This document shows, piece by piece, positions 1 through 11,660 of a DNA stretch of 64,000 bases. The stretch comes from Cladocopium goreaui (taxonomy: Eukaryota; Sar; Dinophyceae; Suessiales; Symbiodiniaceae). Location: NCBI GenBank assembly GCA_947184155.2, contig CAMXCT020001451.1:1-64000 (forward strand), read 5' to 3'. A model generated the notes under the pieces. That model made no database searches and was not told where the DNA came from. It saw only the letters and a list, made by a program, of their open reading frames with translations. Every line of letters starts with the position of its first letter. Within the stretch, counting starts at the first letter, position 1. The translations under genes and the position numbers were made by a program.

Positions 1-1
1 G

Positions 2-2614
2 CTTCATGGCGGCCCAGGCACAGGTAAGTCATACGTGTTGAACATAGCACGGCGCGATTTGTTCGAGGAGTGCCTTGGATGGAGAGCAGGAAAGGAATTT
101 CAAGTTGTCGCATTTCAAGCTGTCAATGCCGAGCCTTTGGACGGCGAAACTATGCATCAAGCATTGGGGTTGGCTTGGCACGGCAACGATCACAACGTCG
201 ACGCGCAAAGGATTCTTAATCTTGCACAACAGGCCGTGCAGTGGCGCTGGCTGCTGATCGACGAAATCAGCATGGTGAGTGCTGAGATGTTAGCGCGTCT
301 CGAAGCTCGCTGTCGGCAACTTGTTTTAGATCTATCTGCCACAAAATATGGCAAACATACCCCTGACTGCATTGCACCCTTCGGTGGCCTCAATATCATT
401 CTCTCGGGCGACCTGTGGCAGCTACCTCCACCGCGTGGAACGTTTCTCGGTCAAATTCCCTGGCACCTTGTGACAGGCGTCCCATCTAAGAAGTTGCCAC
501 TGAGTTTGCAAGGCCAACAGCTCGTATGGGCCTCCAGCGCACAGGGTGGCTTACAAGGAGTTACCGAATTGGTGCGCTGCGAGCGAACCCAAGACGTGTG
601 GCTCCAGGACCTGCAAGCAGAACTTCGCGTGGGGCACTTGTCCGAAGACAACCATGCATTCTTGCATGGTCGACCAACAAAGGTTCCAGGAAGTTGGTGC
701 GCTAGGACGCAACGGCCTATGTGTCAAGAAAACATATGTTATCAGTTGTACAAAAACGCCTCCACAGCGACAGCGATTCTCAAGTACGAATGTCCAATCT
801 GTCACGCTGAGCGGGATACCAAGCGTCTAGTTGCCGTGGACGCAGACGATCCTCGCTTCGTAGAAGGTTTCAGCATGGCGCGGGGGATTTTTCACACGAA
901 CGGGGTGAAGTGCCACGTAAATAAATTGCGCGCAGAACAATGGGCGCGACAGCGCGGGCAAGTCATCTACTATGCAGTGGCTACGGACAAAGTTTCATCG
1001 CGCGCTTTGCACGAGAAACCCGACATTGCCCACGACAAGCTCATGTGGCTGCAGCGCAGCGACGCTGACTGCGGCAACCGGTACGGCGTCCTTCCACTGT
1101 GCATTGGTATGCCAGTGCAAGCGCGAGAACATCTCTACCGAAAGGAGTTCAAGATTTTGAAAGGGTGTCATGGAACAGTTTGCGGGTGGTCTCGCGTTGA
1201 AACAGAAACAGCGTCGGCAGATGGAGCAGTCATTTGGAACAAACTTCCCGAGTATATCTTTGTGCGTTTTGAAACACGCACACGGTGGACTATCCCAGGC
1301 ATCGATCAAGAGAACGTCTTCCCAGTGAGCGTGCAAAGTGGAATGTGGTTTTTGGACGCGGGCCGCACCAACCCACAATTGAAAGTCACCCGGTACCAAT
1401 TTCCCATCGCGCCCGACTTCGCTGACACGTTCTACGGTGCGCAAGGAAGCACAATAGAGCCGGGCGTGATCGTTGACATGGTCGGTGCTGACCCAATAGC
1501 GGCGTACATTGGGATGACGCGGAGCCGCACACGACAGAAGATCTTGATCTACCGTCCGTTCCCGCTGGCACCTTTTCAAGCAGGTCTGCCGCTCGGACGG
1601 CAACTGCTGCTTGATGTGTGGAAACAGGAGCCGGTGGACTGGGACGCGTTGCGCAAGAAGTACTTGGATGAAAGGCCGTGCTACGAATGTGGGGAGATGA
1701 AGCGCAAAGATGCGTTCACCAAAGCACAATGGAAACAGGAAACCTACCGCGTCTGCAAAGAATGCACCGTGCAGAAGCGCGAGGCAGGCACACCCTACCG
1801 CTGCACACAGTGCGGCCTCTGGCACGCTGCATGCCACTTTGCAAGCAAGCATCAAAATCCGCGGTGGAGTCTTTACAGAGTTTGCTTATCGTGTGATGCA
1901 ATGAAACAATGTTTTTCTTGCACGAAGAAGCTCACAAAAGAATATTTCACTGTGCCAGCATGGAAAGCAAGCAAACCAGAGAGGAGGGTATGCTTGCATT
2001 GTCAAAAAAAGGGAAAATGGAAATGCGCACACTGCCACCGAAAATTGCCAGCGCAACAATTTTCCCATTACAGCAACATGCGCCCCGGCGGCGGCCAGAA
2101 TGGCAGGCAAACGTGTAATGCTTGCCGTGCCCTTGTCGTGCAAGCGACTCTCCGTAAGCAGGCTGCCCGATCCAGCTTACAACGTCTACAACCTTTGCGC
2201 AAAAGGCTTCGCCTGCGCCAAATTCTGCGCGAAACGTGGGAATCAATTGCCGAGAACTTGCGCGCTAAAGAGGAGAAAGCCACCACTGCAATCGATTTGC
2301 CAGAAACCACAAAAGAGGACACGAAAGGATGCCAAGAAGGAACAAATACCACACTACGAACGTATGTCTGTCCAGCTTGCGGCAAAGCAACAAAATCCAC
2401 CATAGTTACCGGAAAGGTGCAAACACAAGGACACTGCGGGCGAGAGTTTCGTGTCAAGAATGGTGCAGTATCTAGGCAGTATGCCCATTATTGCCCGACC
2501 TGCAACACGAAGGTGGCATCAACAAAATCACACGGACGAATCCAATCGAAACACAGAAATGACACAGGACGATATTGTAAAACATATCAGTGGACCAGTG
2601 CCGGCGCAAAGTAA
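2..2614 (+). CDS. PIF1-like DNA helicase with C-terminal CxxC finger repeats, 5' partial
   Basis: SF1B helicase of the PIF1 type; the family unwinds DNA 5'-3' using ATP and is also the helicase part of Helitron transposons. The frame is open from base 2, so the gene starts before the window; a GTG at 35 is only an internal codon. Seen: Walker A LHGGPGTGKSYV (bases 2-37), then, numbering from the codon at 35, Walker B LLIDEISM (73-80), motif III SGDLWQLPP (124-132), motif V FYGAQGST (466-473) and motif VI YIGMTRSRTR (491-500). After the helicase come four CxxC-(20-26 aa)-CxxC units (549-577, 590-620, 626-656, 664-697), resembling Stc1-type zinc fingers, a basic linker (~705-745), and a last CxxC/HC/CxxC cluster (779-823). 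No Rep/HUH nuclease domain is visible in this part. No intron is needed across 2.6 kb, unlike the intron-rich DNA downstream. The CAGGTAAGT at 22-30 encodes the Walker A lysine, so it is not used as a donor. Confidence 0.88.
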   Translation, partial: LHGGPGTGKSYVLNIARRDLFEECLGWRAGKEFQVVAFQAVNAEPLDGETMHQALGLAWHGNDHNVDAQRILNLAQQAVQWRWLLIDEISMVSAEMLARLEARCRQLVLDLSATKYGKHTPDCIAPFGGLNIILSGDLWQLPPPRGTFLGQIPWHLVTGVPSKKLPLSLQGQQLVWASSAQGGLQGVTELVRCERTQDVWLQDLQAELRVGHLSEDNHAFLHGRPTKVPGSWCARTQRPMCQENICYQLYKNASTATAILKYECPICHAERDTKRLVAVDADDPRFVEGFSMARGIFHTNGVKCHVNKLRAEQWARQRGQVIYYAVATDKVSSRALHEKPDIAHDKLMWLQRSDADCGNRYGVLPLCIGMPVQAREHLYRKEFKILKGCHGTVCGWSRVETETASADGAVIWNKLPEYIFVRFETRTRWTIPGIDQENVFPVSVQSGMWFLDAGRTNPQLKVTRYQFPIAPDFADTFYGAQGSTIEPGVIVDMVGADPIAAYIGMTRSRTRQKILIYRPFPLAPFQAGLPLGRQLLLDVWKQEPVDWDALRKKYLDERPCYECGEMKRKDAFTKAQWKQETYRVCKECTVQKREAGTPYRCTQCGLWHAACHFASKHQNPRWSLYRVCLSCDAMKQCFSCTKKLTKEYFTVPAWKASKPERRVCLHCQKKGKWKCAHCHRKLPAQQFSHYSNMRPGGGQNGRQTCNACRALVVQATLRKQAARSSLQRLQPLRKRLRLRQILRETWESIAENLRAKEEKATTAIDLPETTKEDTKGCQEGTNTTLRTYVCPACGKATKSTIVTGKVQTQGHCGREFRVKNGAVSRQYAHYCPTCNTKVASTKSHGRIQSKHRNDTGRYCKTYQWTSAGAK

Positions 2615-2635
2615 GTTTTTAGATTTAAACAATTA

Positions 2636-2760
2636 TTCTCTTCCTCCTCCTCCTCCTCCTCCTTCTTCTTCTCCTGTTGTTCTTGTTCTTGTTTTTCTTG
2701 TTGTTGTTGTTGTTGCTGTTGCTGTTGCTGTTGCTGTTGTTGTTGTTGTTGTCGTTGTGG

Positions 2761-2798
<38 letters not shown>

Positions 2799-2876
2799 AA
2801 TGTTGTTGTTGCTGCTGCGGATGTTCGTGCTCCTGCTCCTCGTGCTGCTGCTGCTCGTGCTCCCGCTGCTGCTGCA
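2636..2876. repeat. Compound trinucleotide microsatellite
   Basis: Begins 22 bases after the helicase stop. Blocks of TCC, then TTG/TGT with CTG interruptions, then CTG/CTC. Open frames on both strands here (poly-Val, poly-Thr, poly-Asn, poly-Leu) are translations of the repeat, not genes. Confidence 0.95.
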
Positions 2877-3830
2877 GACACCTTTTTCGAAGCACAGCTG
2901 AAACGGCAAAACACCACCTAATTTCGTGCGGTTCGGTAATGAAGCAAAGCACCACCTAATTTCGTGCCGAAAACGACGCAAAAGCAGTTGCAATAACAGT
3001 CCCCGGAGGCTGGAACGTCCCTTCGGAAATCCGCTTAGAACTCCAATAGAATCAAATTTTGACTGCTGCTGCTAGTGCTGCTGCTGCTGATACTGCTACC
3101 ATCAAGTTTATGTTCCTGCACTGTGTCCAATGCCGCTTGCAGTTTGTTATGTTCCTGCACTGTGTCCAATACCGCTGCTGCTGCTACTGGTAGTGGTGGT
3201 GGTGGTGGTGGTGGTGGTGCAGGTGCTGGTGCTGGTTGTTGTTGTTGTTGTTGTTGTTGCTATTTTGCTGTTGTTGTTATTGAGCAAGGAAGCTGCTGCT
3301 CCTACTGTCTGCTGGCTACTACCCGCTGCCTGCTGGCTGCCTGCTGCTGGCCTGCTTACTGGCTGATGGCTCCTGGCTGCTGACAACTGGCTGCCTGCTG
3401 CCTGCTTACTGGCTCTGGCTGCTGGCTGCTGCTGCTCTTGCTCCTGCTGCTACTGCAGACACCTTTTTCGAAACACAACCGAAACAGCAAAACACCACCT
3501 AATTTCATGCCAAAAATGACGTAAAATCCGTCGTAATAACAAATTCCCCGGAGGCCGAAACAGCCCTTCTGAACTCCGACTAGAAATCCTGACTCCTGCT
3601 GCTGTCTAAAGCAAGAAACTACCAGCCTAACACCATTTGCGAAACATAGCCGAAACCAAAACACCACCGACTTTCGTGCCGAAAATGACGCAAAAGCAGT
3701 CGCAATCACAAGTTCCCCGGAAGCCAGTTGCAATAACAAGCTTCCCGGGGGCCGAAACGTCCCTTCTGAAATCCTACTAGATTACTAGAAATCCAATTGT
3801 GTCCAATTTTTTTCTCAAATTTTGACTGCT
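2877..3830. repeat. Diverged left edge of the 9-kb satellite plus CTG/TTG tracts
   Basis: Degenerate copies of the downstream monomer can be recognised by the landmarks AAACACCACCTAATTTCGTGC and CCCTTCTGAAATCC near 2910, 3490 and 3660. They are separated by GGT, TTG and CTG tracts at 3062-3440. The copies share much less sequence with each other than those in the main array, as expected at the edge of a tandem array. Confidence 0.8.
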
Positions 3831-6800
3831 GCTGCTACCTATAATAAAGCAAGAAACCAGCAGCCAGAGACATTTTTTAAAACACAGCCGAAACAGCAAA
3901 ACACCACCTAATTTCCTGCTGAACATGACGCAAAATCAATCGAAATCCTACTAGAAATCTAATTTTGTCCAATAGAAATCTAATTTTGTCCAATTTGATC
4001 TCTAATTTTGATTGCTGCGGTTGCTTCTATATAAAGCAAGAAACCAGCAGCCAGACACCTTTTTTAAAACACAGCCGAAACAGCAAAACACCACCTAATT
4101 TCGTGACGAACATAACGCAAAATCAATCACAATAATAGGTTTTCGGGGGCCGAAACGTCCCTTCTGAAATCCTACTAGAAATCCAATTTTGTCCAATAGA
4201 AATCTAATTTTAGTCAAATTTGATCTCTAATTTTGATTGCTGCTGCTGCCTCTAATAAAGCGAGAAACCAGCAGCCAGACACCTTTTTTAAAACACAGCC
4301 GAAACAGCAAAACACCACCCAATTTCGGGCCGAACATGACGGAAAATCAATCACAATATTAAGTTTTCGGGGGCCGAAACGTCCCTTCTGAAATCCTACT
4401 AGAATCCAATTTTGTCCAATTTTGATCTCTAATTTTGACTGCTGCTGCTACCTATAATAAAGCAAGAAGCCAGCAGCCAGACACCTTTTGTAAAACACAG
4501 CCGAAACAGCAAAACACCACCTAATTTCGTGACGAACATAACGCAAAATCAATCACAATAACGTCCCTTCTGAAATCCTACTAGAAATCCAATTTTGTCC
4601 AATAGAAATCTAATTTTAGTCAAATTTGATCTCTAATTTTGATTGCTGCTGCTGCCTCTAATAAAGCGAGAAACTAGCAGCCAGACACCTTTTTTAAAAC
4701 ACAGCCGAAACAGCAAAACACCACCCAATTTCGTGCCGAACATGACGGAAAATCAATCACAATATTAAGTTTTCGGGGGCCGAAACGTCCCTTCTGAAAT
4801 CCTACTAGAATCCAATTTTGTCCAATTTTGATCTCTAATTTTGATTGCTGCTGCTACCTATAATAAAGCAAGAAACCAGCAGCCAGACACCTTTTGTAAA
4901 ACACAGCCGAAACAGCAAAACACCACCTAATTTCGTGACGAACATAACGTAAAATCAATCACAATAATAGGTTTTCGGGGGCCGAAACGTCCCTTCTGAA
5001 ATCCTACTAGAAATCCAATTTTGTCCAATAGAAATCTAATTTTAGTCAAATTTGATCTCTAATTTTGATTGCTGCTGCTGCCTCTAATAAAGCGAGAAAC
5101 CAGCAGCCAGACACCTTTTTTAAAACACAGCCGAGACAGCAAAACACCACCCAATTTCGTGCCGAACATGACGGAAAATCAATCACAATATTAAGTTTTC
5201 GGGGGCCGAAACGTCCCTTCTGAAATCCTACTAGAAATCCAATTTTGTCCAATTTTGATCTCTAATTTTGACTGCTGCTGCTACCTATAATAAAGCGAGA
5301 AACCAGCAGCCAGACACCTTTTTTAAAACACAGCCGAAACAGCAAAACACCACCTAATTTCGTGCCGAACATAACGCAAAATCAATCACAATAATAGGTT
5401 TTCGGGGGCCGAAACGTCCCTTCTGAAATCCTACTAGAAATCCAACTTTGTCCAATAGAAATCTAATTTTAGTCAAATTTGATTGATCGCTAATTTTGAT
5501 TGCTGCTGCTACCTCTAATAAAGGAAGAAACCAGCAGCCAGACACCTTTTTTAAAACACAGCCGAAACAGCAAAACACCACCCAATTTCGTGCCGAACAT
5601 GACGGAAAATCAATCACAATATTAGGTTTTCGGGGGCCGAAACGTCCCTTCTGAACTCCTACTAAAAATCCAATTTTGTCCAATTTTGATCTCTAATTTT
5701 GACTGCTGCTGCTGCCTATAATAAAGCAAGAAACCAGCAGCCAGACACCTTTTTTAAAACACAGCCGAAACAGCAAAACACAACCTAATTTCCTGCCGAA
5801 CATGACGCAAAATCAATCACAAGAATAGGTTTTCGGGGGCCGAAACGTCCCTTCTGAAATCCTACTAGAAATCCAACTTTGTCCAATAGAAATCTAATTT
5901 TGTCCAATTTGATCTCTAATTTTGATTGCTGCTACTGCCTCTAATAAAGTAAGAAACCAGCAGCCAGACACCTAATTTCGTGCCGAACATGACGCAAAAT
6001 CAATCACAATAATATACCAATGTTTATAGTTTTCGACCAATGTTTATACCACTGTTTGTTGCTGCTGTTGCCTCTAATAAAGCGAGAAACCAGCAGCCAG
6101 ACACCTTTTTTAGAACACAGCCGAAACAGCAAAACACCACCCAATTTCGTGCCGAACATGACGGAAAATCAATCACAATATTAAGTTTTCGGGGGCCGAA
6201 ACGTCCCTTCTGAAATCCTACTAGAATCCAATTTTGTCCAATTTTGATCTCTAATTTTGACTGCTGCTGCTACCTATAATAAAGCAAGAAACCAGCAGCC
6301 AGACACCTTTTGTAAAACACAGCCGAAACAGCAAAACACCACCTAATTTCGTGCCGAACATAACGCAAAGTCAATCACAATAATAGGTTTTCGGGGGCCG
6401 AAACGTCCCTTCTGAAATCCTACTAGAAATCCAATTTTGTCCAATAGAAATCTAATTTTAGTCAAATTTGATTGATCTCTAATTTTGATTGCTGCTGCTG
6501 CCTCTAATAAAGCAAGAAACCAGCAGCCAGACACCTTTTTTAAAACACAGCCGAAACAGCAAAACACCACCCAATTTCGTGCCGAACATGGCGGAAAATC
6601 AATCACAATATTAGGTTTTCGGGGGCCGAAACGTCCCTTCTGAACTCCTACTAGAAATCCAATTTTGTCCAATAGAAATCTAATTTTAATCAAATTTGAT
6701 CTCTAATTTTGATTGCTGCTGCTGCCTCTAATAAAGCGAGAAACCAGCAGCCAGACACCTTTTTTAAAACACAGCCGAAACAGCAAAACACCACCCAATT

Positions 6801-9330
6801 TCGTGCCGAACATGACGGAAAATCAATCACAATATTAAGTTTTCGGGGGCCGAAACATCCCTTCTGAAATCCTACTAGAAATCCAATTTTGTCAAATTTT
6901 GATCTCTAATTTTGACTGCTGCTGCTACCTATAATAAAGCAAGAAACCAGCAGCCAGACACCTTTTTTAAAACACAGCCGAAACAGCAAAACACCACCCA
7001 ATTTCGTGACGAACATAACGCAAAATCAATCACAATAATAGGTTTTCGGGGGCCGAAACGTCCCTTCTGAAATCCTACTAGAAATCCAACTTTGTCCAAT
7101 AGAAATCTAATTTTGTCCAATTTGATCTCTAATTTTGATTGTTGCTACTGCCTCTAATAAAGTAAGAAACCAGCAGCCAGACACCTAATTTCGTGCCGAA
7201 CATGACGCAAAATCAATCACAATAATATACCAATGTTTATAGTTTTCGACCAATGTTTATACCACTGTTTGTTGCTGCTGTTGCCTCTAATAAAGCGAGA
7301 AACCAGCAGCCAGACACCTTTTTTAAAACACAGCCGAAACAGCAAAACACCACCCAATTTCGTGCCGAACATGACGGAAAATCAATCACAATATTAAGTT
7401 TTCGGGGGCCGAAAATCCTACTAGAAATCCAATTTTGTCCAATTTTGATCTCTAATTTTGACTGCTGCTGCTACCTATAATAAAGCAAGAAACCAGCAGC
7501 CAGACACCTTTTGTAAAACACAACTGAAACAGCAAAACACCACCTAATTTCGTGCCGAACATAACGCAAAATCAATCACAATAATAGGTTTTCGGGGGCC
7601 GAAACGTCCCTTCTGAAATCCTACTAGAAATCCAATTTTGTCCAATAGAAATCTAATTTTAGTCAAATTTGATTGATCTCTAATTTTGATTGCTGCTGCT
7701 GCCTCTAATAAAGCAAGAAGCCAGCAGCCAGACACCTTTTTTAAAACACAGCCGAAACAGCAAAACACCACCCAATTTCGTGCCGAACATGACGGAAAAT
7801 CAATCACAATATTAGGTTTTCGGGGGCCGAAACGTCCCTTCTGAACTCCTACTAGAAATCCAATTTTGTCCAATCGAAATCTAATTTTAATCAAATTTGA
7901 TCTCTAATTTTGATTGCTGCTGCTGCCTCTAATAAAGCGAGAAACCAGCAGCCAGACACCTTTTTTAAAACACAGCCGAAACAGCAAAACACCACCCAAT
8001 TTCGTGCCGAACATGACGGAAAATCAATCACAATATTAAGTTTTCGGGGGCCGAAACGTCCCTTCTGAAATCCTACTAGAAATCCAATTTTGTCCAATTT
8101 TGATCTCTAATTTTGACTGCTGCTGCTACCTATAATAAAGCAAGAAACCAGCAGCCAGACACCTTTTTTAAAACACAGCCGAAACAGCAAAACACCACCT
8201 AATTTCGTGACGAACATAACGCAAAATCAATCACAATAATAGGTTTTCGGGGGCCGAAACGTCCCTTCTGAAATCCTACTAGAAATCCAATTTTGTCCAA
8301 TAGAAATCTAATTTTAGTCAAATTTGATCTCTAATTTTGATTGCTGCTGCTGCCTCTAATAAAGCGAGAAACCAGCAGCCAGACACCTTTTTTAAAACAC
8401 AGCCGAAACAGCAAAACACCACCCAATTTCGTGCCGAACATGACGGAAAATCAATCACAATATTAAGTTTTCGGGGGCCGAAACGTCCCTTCTGAAATCC
8501 TACTAGAAATCCAATTTTGTCCAATTTTGATCTCTAATTTTGACTGCTGCTGCTACCTATAATAAAGCAAGAAACCAGCAGCCAGACACCTTTTGTAAAA
8601 CACAACCGAAACAGCAAAACACCACCTAATTTCGTGCCGAACATAACGCAAAATCAATCACAATAATAGGTTTTCGGGGGCCGAAACGTCCCTTCTGAAA
8701 TCCTACTAGAAATCCAATTTTGTCCAATAGAAATCTAATTTTAGTCAAATTTGATTGATCGCTAATTTTGATTGCTGCTGCTACCTCTAATAAAGCAAGA
8801 AACCAGCAGCCAGACACCTTTTTTAAAACACAGCCGAAACAGCAAAACACCACCCAATTTCGTGCCGAACATGACGGAAAATCAATCACAATATTAGGTT
8901 TTCGGGGGCCGAAACGTCCCTTCTGAACTCCTACTAGAAATCCAATTTTATCCAATTTTGATCTCTAATTTTGACTGCTGCTGCTGCCTATAATAAAGCA
9001 AGAAACCAGCAGCCAGACACCTTTTTTAAAACACAGCCGAAACAGCAAAACACCACCTAATTTCCTGCCGAACATGACGCAAAATCAATCACAAGAATAG
9101 GTTTTCGGGGGCCGAAACGTCCCTTCTGAAATCCTACTAGAAATCCAACTTTGTCCAATAGAAATCTAATTTTGTCCAATTTGATCTCTAATTTTGATTG
9201 CTGCTACTGCCTCTAATAAAGTAAGAAACCAGCAGCCAGACACCTAATTTCGTGCCGAACATGACGCAAAATCAATCACAATAATATACCAATGTTTATA
9301 GTTTTCGACCAATGTTTATACCACTGTTTG
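3831..9330. repeat. Satellite array of alternating ~203 and ~224 bp monomers
   Basis: About 25 copies of a monomer running GCTGCTGCTG, TAATAAAGC, AGCCAGACACC, AACACCACC, TTTCGTGCCGAAC, CGGGGGCCGAAACG, CCTACTAGAAATCC. The start AAACCAGCAG recurs at 4041, 4265, 4467, 4671, 4873, 5097, 5300, 5528, 5731. Long copies carry an extra AATAGAAATCTAATTTTAG-type block of ~22 bp, so long and short copies alternate as a ~427 bp higher-order unit. A variant with CCAATGTTTATA pairs occurs at 6012, 7226 and 9287, showing block duplication of ~1.2 kb. Minus-strand frames of 68-116 aa recur with the repeat; since 427 is not divisible by 3 they cannot form a continuous protein. Confidence 0.95.
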
Positions 9331-9668
9331 TGCAATGAGACATAGAACCCTCCTGTTGCTCCTGTTGCTGCTGCTGCTCATGGCCACCACTTGAAACGCT
9401 GAAACGCCACCTAATTTCGTGCCCAAAACGCTCCAAAATCGAGCCCAAAAAGTGCCTAACGTCCCTTCTGAAATCCTAGGAAAAAAAAGAACTGCCTTTG
9501 TGATGATAACCGTCTTGTCAAACACCTTCTATTTCCTCCTGCTGCTGCTGCTGCTCCTGCTCCTGTGACTCCTTCTGTTCAAAAGGCACCTGCCGGATGG
9601 GAAAACACCATGGCAGTAGTAGTAGTAGTAGTAGTCCGAAACAAGAGTCAAAAGTATTATTCCCTGGC

Positions 9669-9704
9669 ACGCTCCCCCTTGCGTCTGCCGGGGTCGGCGG
9701 ATAT
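9669..9704. repeat. GC-rich array-junction motif, copy 1
   Basis: CGCTCCCCCTTGCG, three to five variable bases, then CCGGGGTCGGCGGATAT. The same motif recurs at 9749 and 42418. Confidence 0.7.
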
Positions 9705-9748
9705 TGACTGCTGGCTACTGGCTGGGTGCTGCTGTCTTATTCCCTGAC

Positions 9749-9784
9749 GCGCTCCCCCTTGCGCAGCCGGGGTCGGCGGATATA
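9749..9784. repeat. GC-rich array-junction motif, copy 2
   Basis: CGCTCCCCCTTGCGCAGCC followed by GGGGTCGGCGGATAT. It lies 80 bp after copy 1, and both are preceded by TTATTCCCTG, so the pair is a local duplication. Confidence 0.7.
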
Positions 9785-9895
9785 TATATATATATAATAT
9801 GTATCTATACCCCATGATATCCCGATTAATTCCCTTTTGGGTTTGAAAGATCCCTATCTTTCAGGGGTTTTTCTCCGACTTAAAACGTTCCCCAG

Positions 9896-9947
9896 CGGAG
9901 TTGAAAAACAGGTGACGGTGCGCTTCCGGGCTGGGATTCCAGATCTG
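9896..9947 (+). CDS. Candidate exon, ASH/MSP-like strand
   Basis: Acceptor CGTTCCCCAG|C; reading with one leading base gives GVEKQVTVRFRAGIPDL, like the L-PG-E--V-V-F strand of ASH domains. The donor at 9948 (CTG|GTGGTC) is a guess; the frame stays open further. If it belongs to the HYDIN-like gene it is the most upstream exon seen. Confidence 0.4.
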
Positions 9948-10065
9948 GTGGTCACAGGGCCCAGGGGATCCCAGGGGTGGGGGGGTTGTGCAATTTTAAT
10001 GGAAAACCATAGGAAAACCATAGGAAAATGGTGGTTAGTGGGATTTAATGGGATTTAATGAGATC

Positions 10066-10182
10066 TACCCTCTGGTTATTTAACATAGCCATGGTATAGA
10101 TGGTCCATTTATAGATGGTTTACCTACTATTACCTACTAAAAATGATGATTTTCCATGGCTATGTTAAATAACCAGATGCTA
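10066..10182. mobile_element. Family A element (MITE/introner-like)
   Basis: Left end TACCCTCTGGTTATTTAACA, right end TAAATAACCAGATG. The type-2 terminus (GGTTATTTAA) differs from the common GGTAAAC type. Confidence 0.75.
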
Positions 10183-10538
10183 TTTCATGAGTGTTCAATC
10201 CTTTTTCTCAGGGGTTTTCAATGTGTTTTTTTCCAACCACTGCTATGAACAGTGACAGATGCTGGTTCGCTTCAAACACATAGTTGATGGACGCTTATTG
10301 GGTGAAAACTGTTTGATTGCGCTTGCAAGTGTTGACATCAAGCTGTACCTTGGGACCCGATCCCACATGTTTCTACCTATCCACATATGTTCCACATGAA
10401 ATTCTTGTTGGGTAATTGCATCACCATTGATTTTTCCGGTTGCGTTGGTTATTTGGGCAGTTACTGAAAGTGGGATACACACCAATCGATATTTACTGAG
10501 ATGAAGCATTCACACAAGGGGTTGCAGTTGACTATATG

Positions 10539-10638
10539 CTGGTTGGTGGTTTGGAACATTTTTTATTTTTCCATATACTGGGAATAACCATCCCAACTGA
10601 CTAATATTTTTCAGAGGGGTAGGTATACCACCAACCAG
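10539..10638. mobile_element. Family B element (CTGGTTGGTGG TIR)
   Basis: CTGGTTGGTGGTTTGGAAC to ATACCACCAACCAG, 100 bp. The interior has GGGAATAACCATCCCA and TTTTTCAGAGGGGTAGG. Confidence 0.82.
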
Positions 10639-11001
10639 ATATTCCAAGCAAAATCAACCCCCGCCATGAACTTGCAGCTCCCCAAATTTCATGATGTCGA
10701 GGTATAGCCTCAGGATTCATAGTTTGATACGAAATGCGTGACTCTATCAATATTATCAATCTATATCCATAGATGACTATATGTATATATATATAATATA
10801 TATATATTATCATTTGGATTCATTCTCCCTAGACCCTCCGTTTCTACCCAAAGAGATGGTGTTTTACCCCATTAACTGCAAGTAATTACAGTACTTTTAA
10901 TTTTATCTTTTGTTTTTGGGATGTATTTGGAGGGAGGTAGAAAACGATTATATATATATATTATCATATCCCATGGTAGGTATAGATTATACATTTTCCA
11001 T

Positions 11002-11105
11002 CTGGTTGGTGGTTTGGAACGTTTGTTTTTCATTTTTTTTCCATATATTGGGAACAATAATCCCAGTGACTTTCATATTTTTCAGCGGGGTTGACCACCA
11101 ACCAG
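11002..11105. mobile_element. Family B element
   Basis: CTGGTTGGTGGTTTGG to TTGACCACCAACCAG; ends 18 bp before the acceptor of the exon at 11124. Confidence 0.8.
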
Positions 11106-11123
11106 CCATGTTTTCTGTCCCAG

Positions 11124-11199
11124 CCATCTCCATGGGGTTTCCGCCGAGGTCGAAACGGTCCTGGTGGAGGTGGCACACTTCGAAGCCACCGTGCTGACG
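11124..11199 (+). CDS. Candidate exon, beta-strand rich
   Basis: Strong acceptor TTTTCTGTCCCAG|C and donor ACG|GTGCGT. 25 codons in phase 1, including VETVLVEVAHFEATVLT. GC-rich island between AT-rich flanks. An alternative donor at 11218 (CCC|GTTAAG) would add six codons. Confidence 0.45.
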
Positions 11200-11527
11200 G
11201 TGCGTGTGCGGAGCCCCGTTAAGTGATGGATGCAGCAGTGGGTTTACCTGGGGATTGACCAGGGGTTGGTAAATGTCCCTTTTTGGGGATTTTGAGTCAA
11301 TCCCCTTCAAATATCTCTTGGAAAAAAAATTCCCCAATACTTGGGTGATGTTCAATTGGGACATTTACCAACCCCGGGATTGACCGAAAATGAAGGTGGC
11401 GATTTTTCTTGGGTTTTTTCCCCATGGGAATGTCATGGGGTATTTCATGGGATGATCATGGGATTTTCATGGGATTTATGGTGGGATGATGGTTGTTATC
11501 ATATGGGATGATCTCATCTGTTGTTAT

Positions 11528-11660
11528 CTGGTTGGTGGTAAAACACAAAACATGTTTTTTTTTGTTTTTTCCATTTCATATTAATGGGATGTCATCCGAA
11601 AGCCATTGACGAAGTATTTCCATCATTTTTCAAGATGGTTTTTATTGCACCACCAAGCAG
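11528..11660. mobile_element. Family B element, diverged
   Basis: CTGGTTGGTGGTAAAAC to GCACCACCAAGCAG. Confidence 0.68.

Larger units (their letters stand above)
9331..9800. repeat. Degenerate right edge of the satellite with CTG, AGT and AT tracts
   Basis: A diverged monomer (CGCCACCTAATTTCGTGCC, AACGTCCCTTCTGAAATCC) is followed by CTG-rich sequence, an (AGT)n run near 9615, two copies of a GC-rich motif and an AT microsatellite at 9780. No gene is supported. Confidence 0.75.

Noticed and set aside
22-30. Consensus splice donor CAG|GTAAGT in the helicase
   Set aside because: It encodes the T-G-K-S of Walker A; splicing there would destroy the motif.
5354-8955. Recurring 68-116 aa minus-strand proteins (FGPRK-(x)2-IVIDF type)
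   Set aside because: They repeat with the satellite monomers, break at every higher-order unit (427 bp is out of frame) and match nothing recognised.
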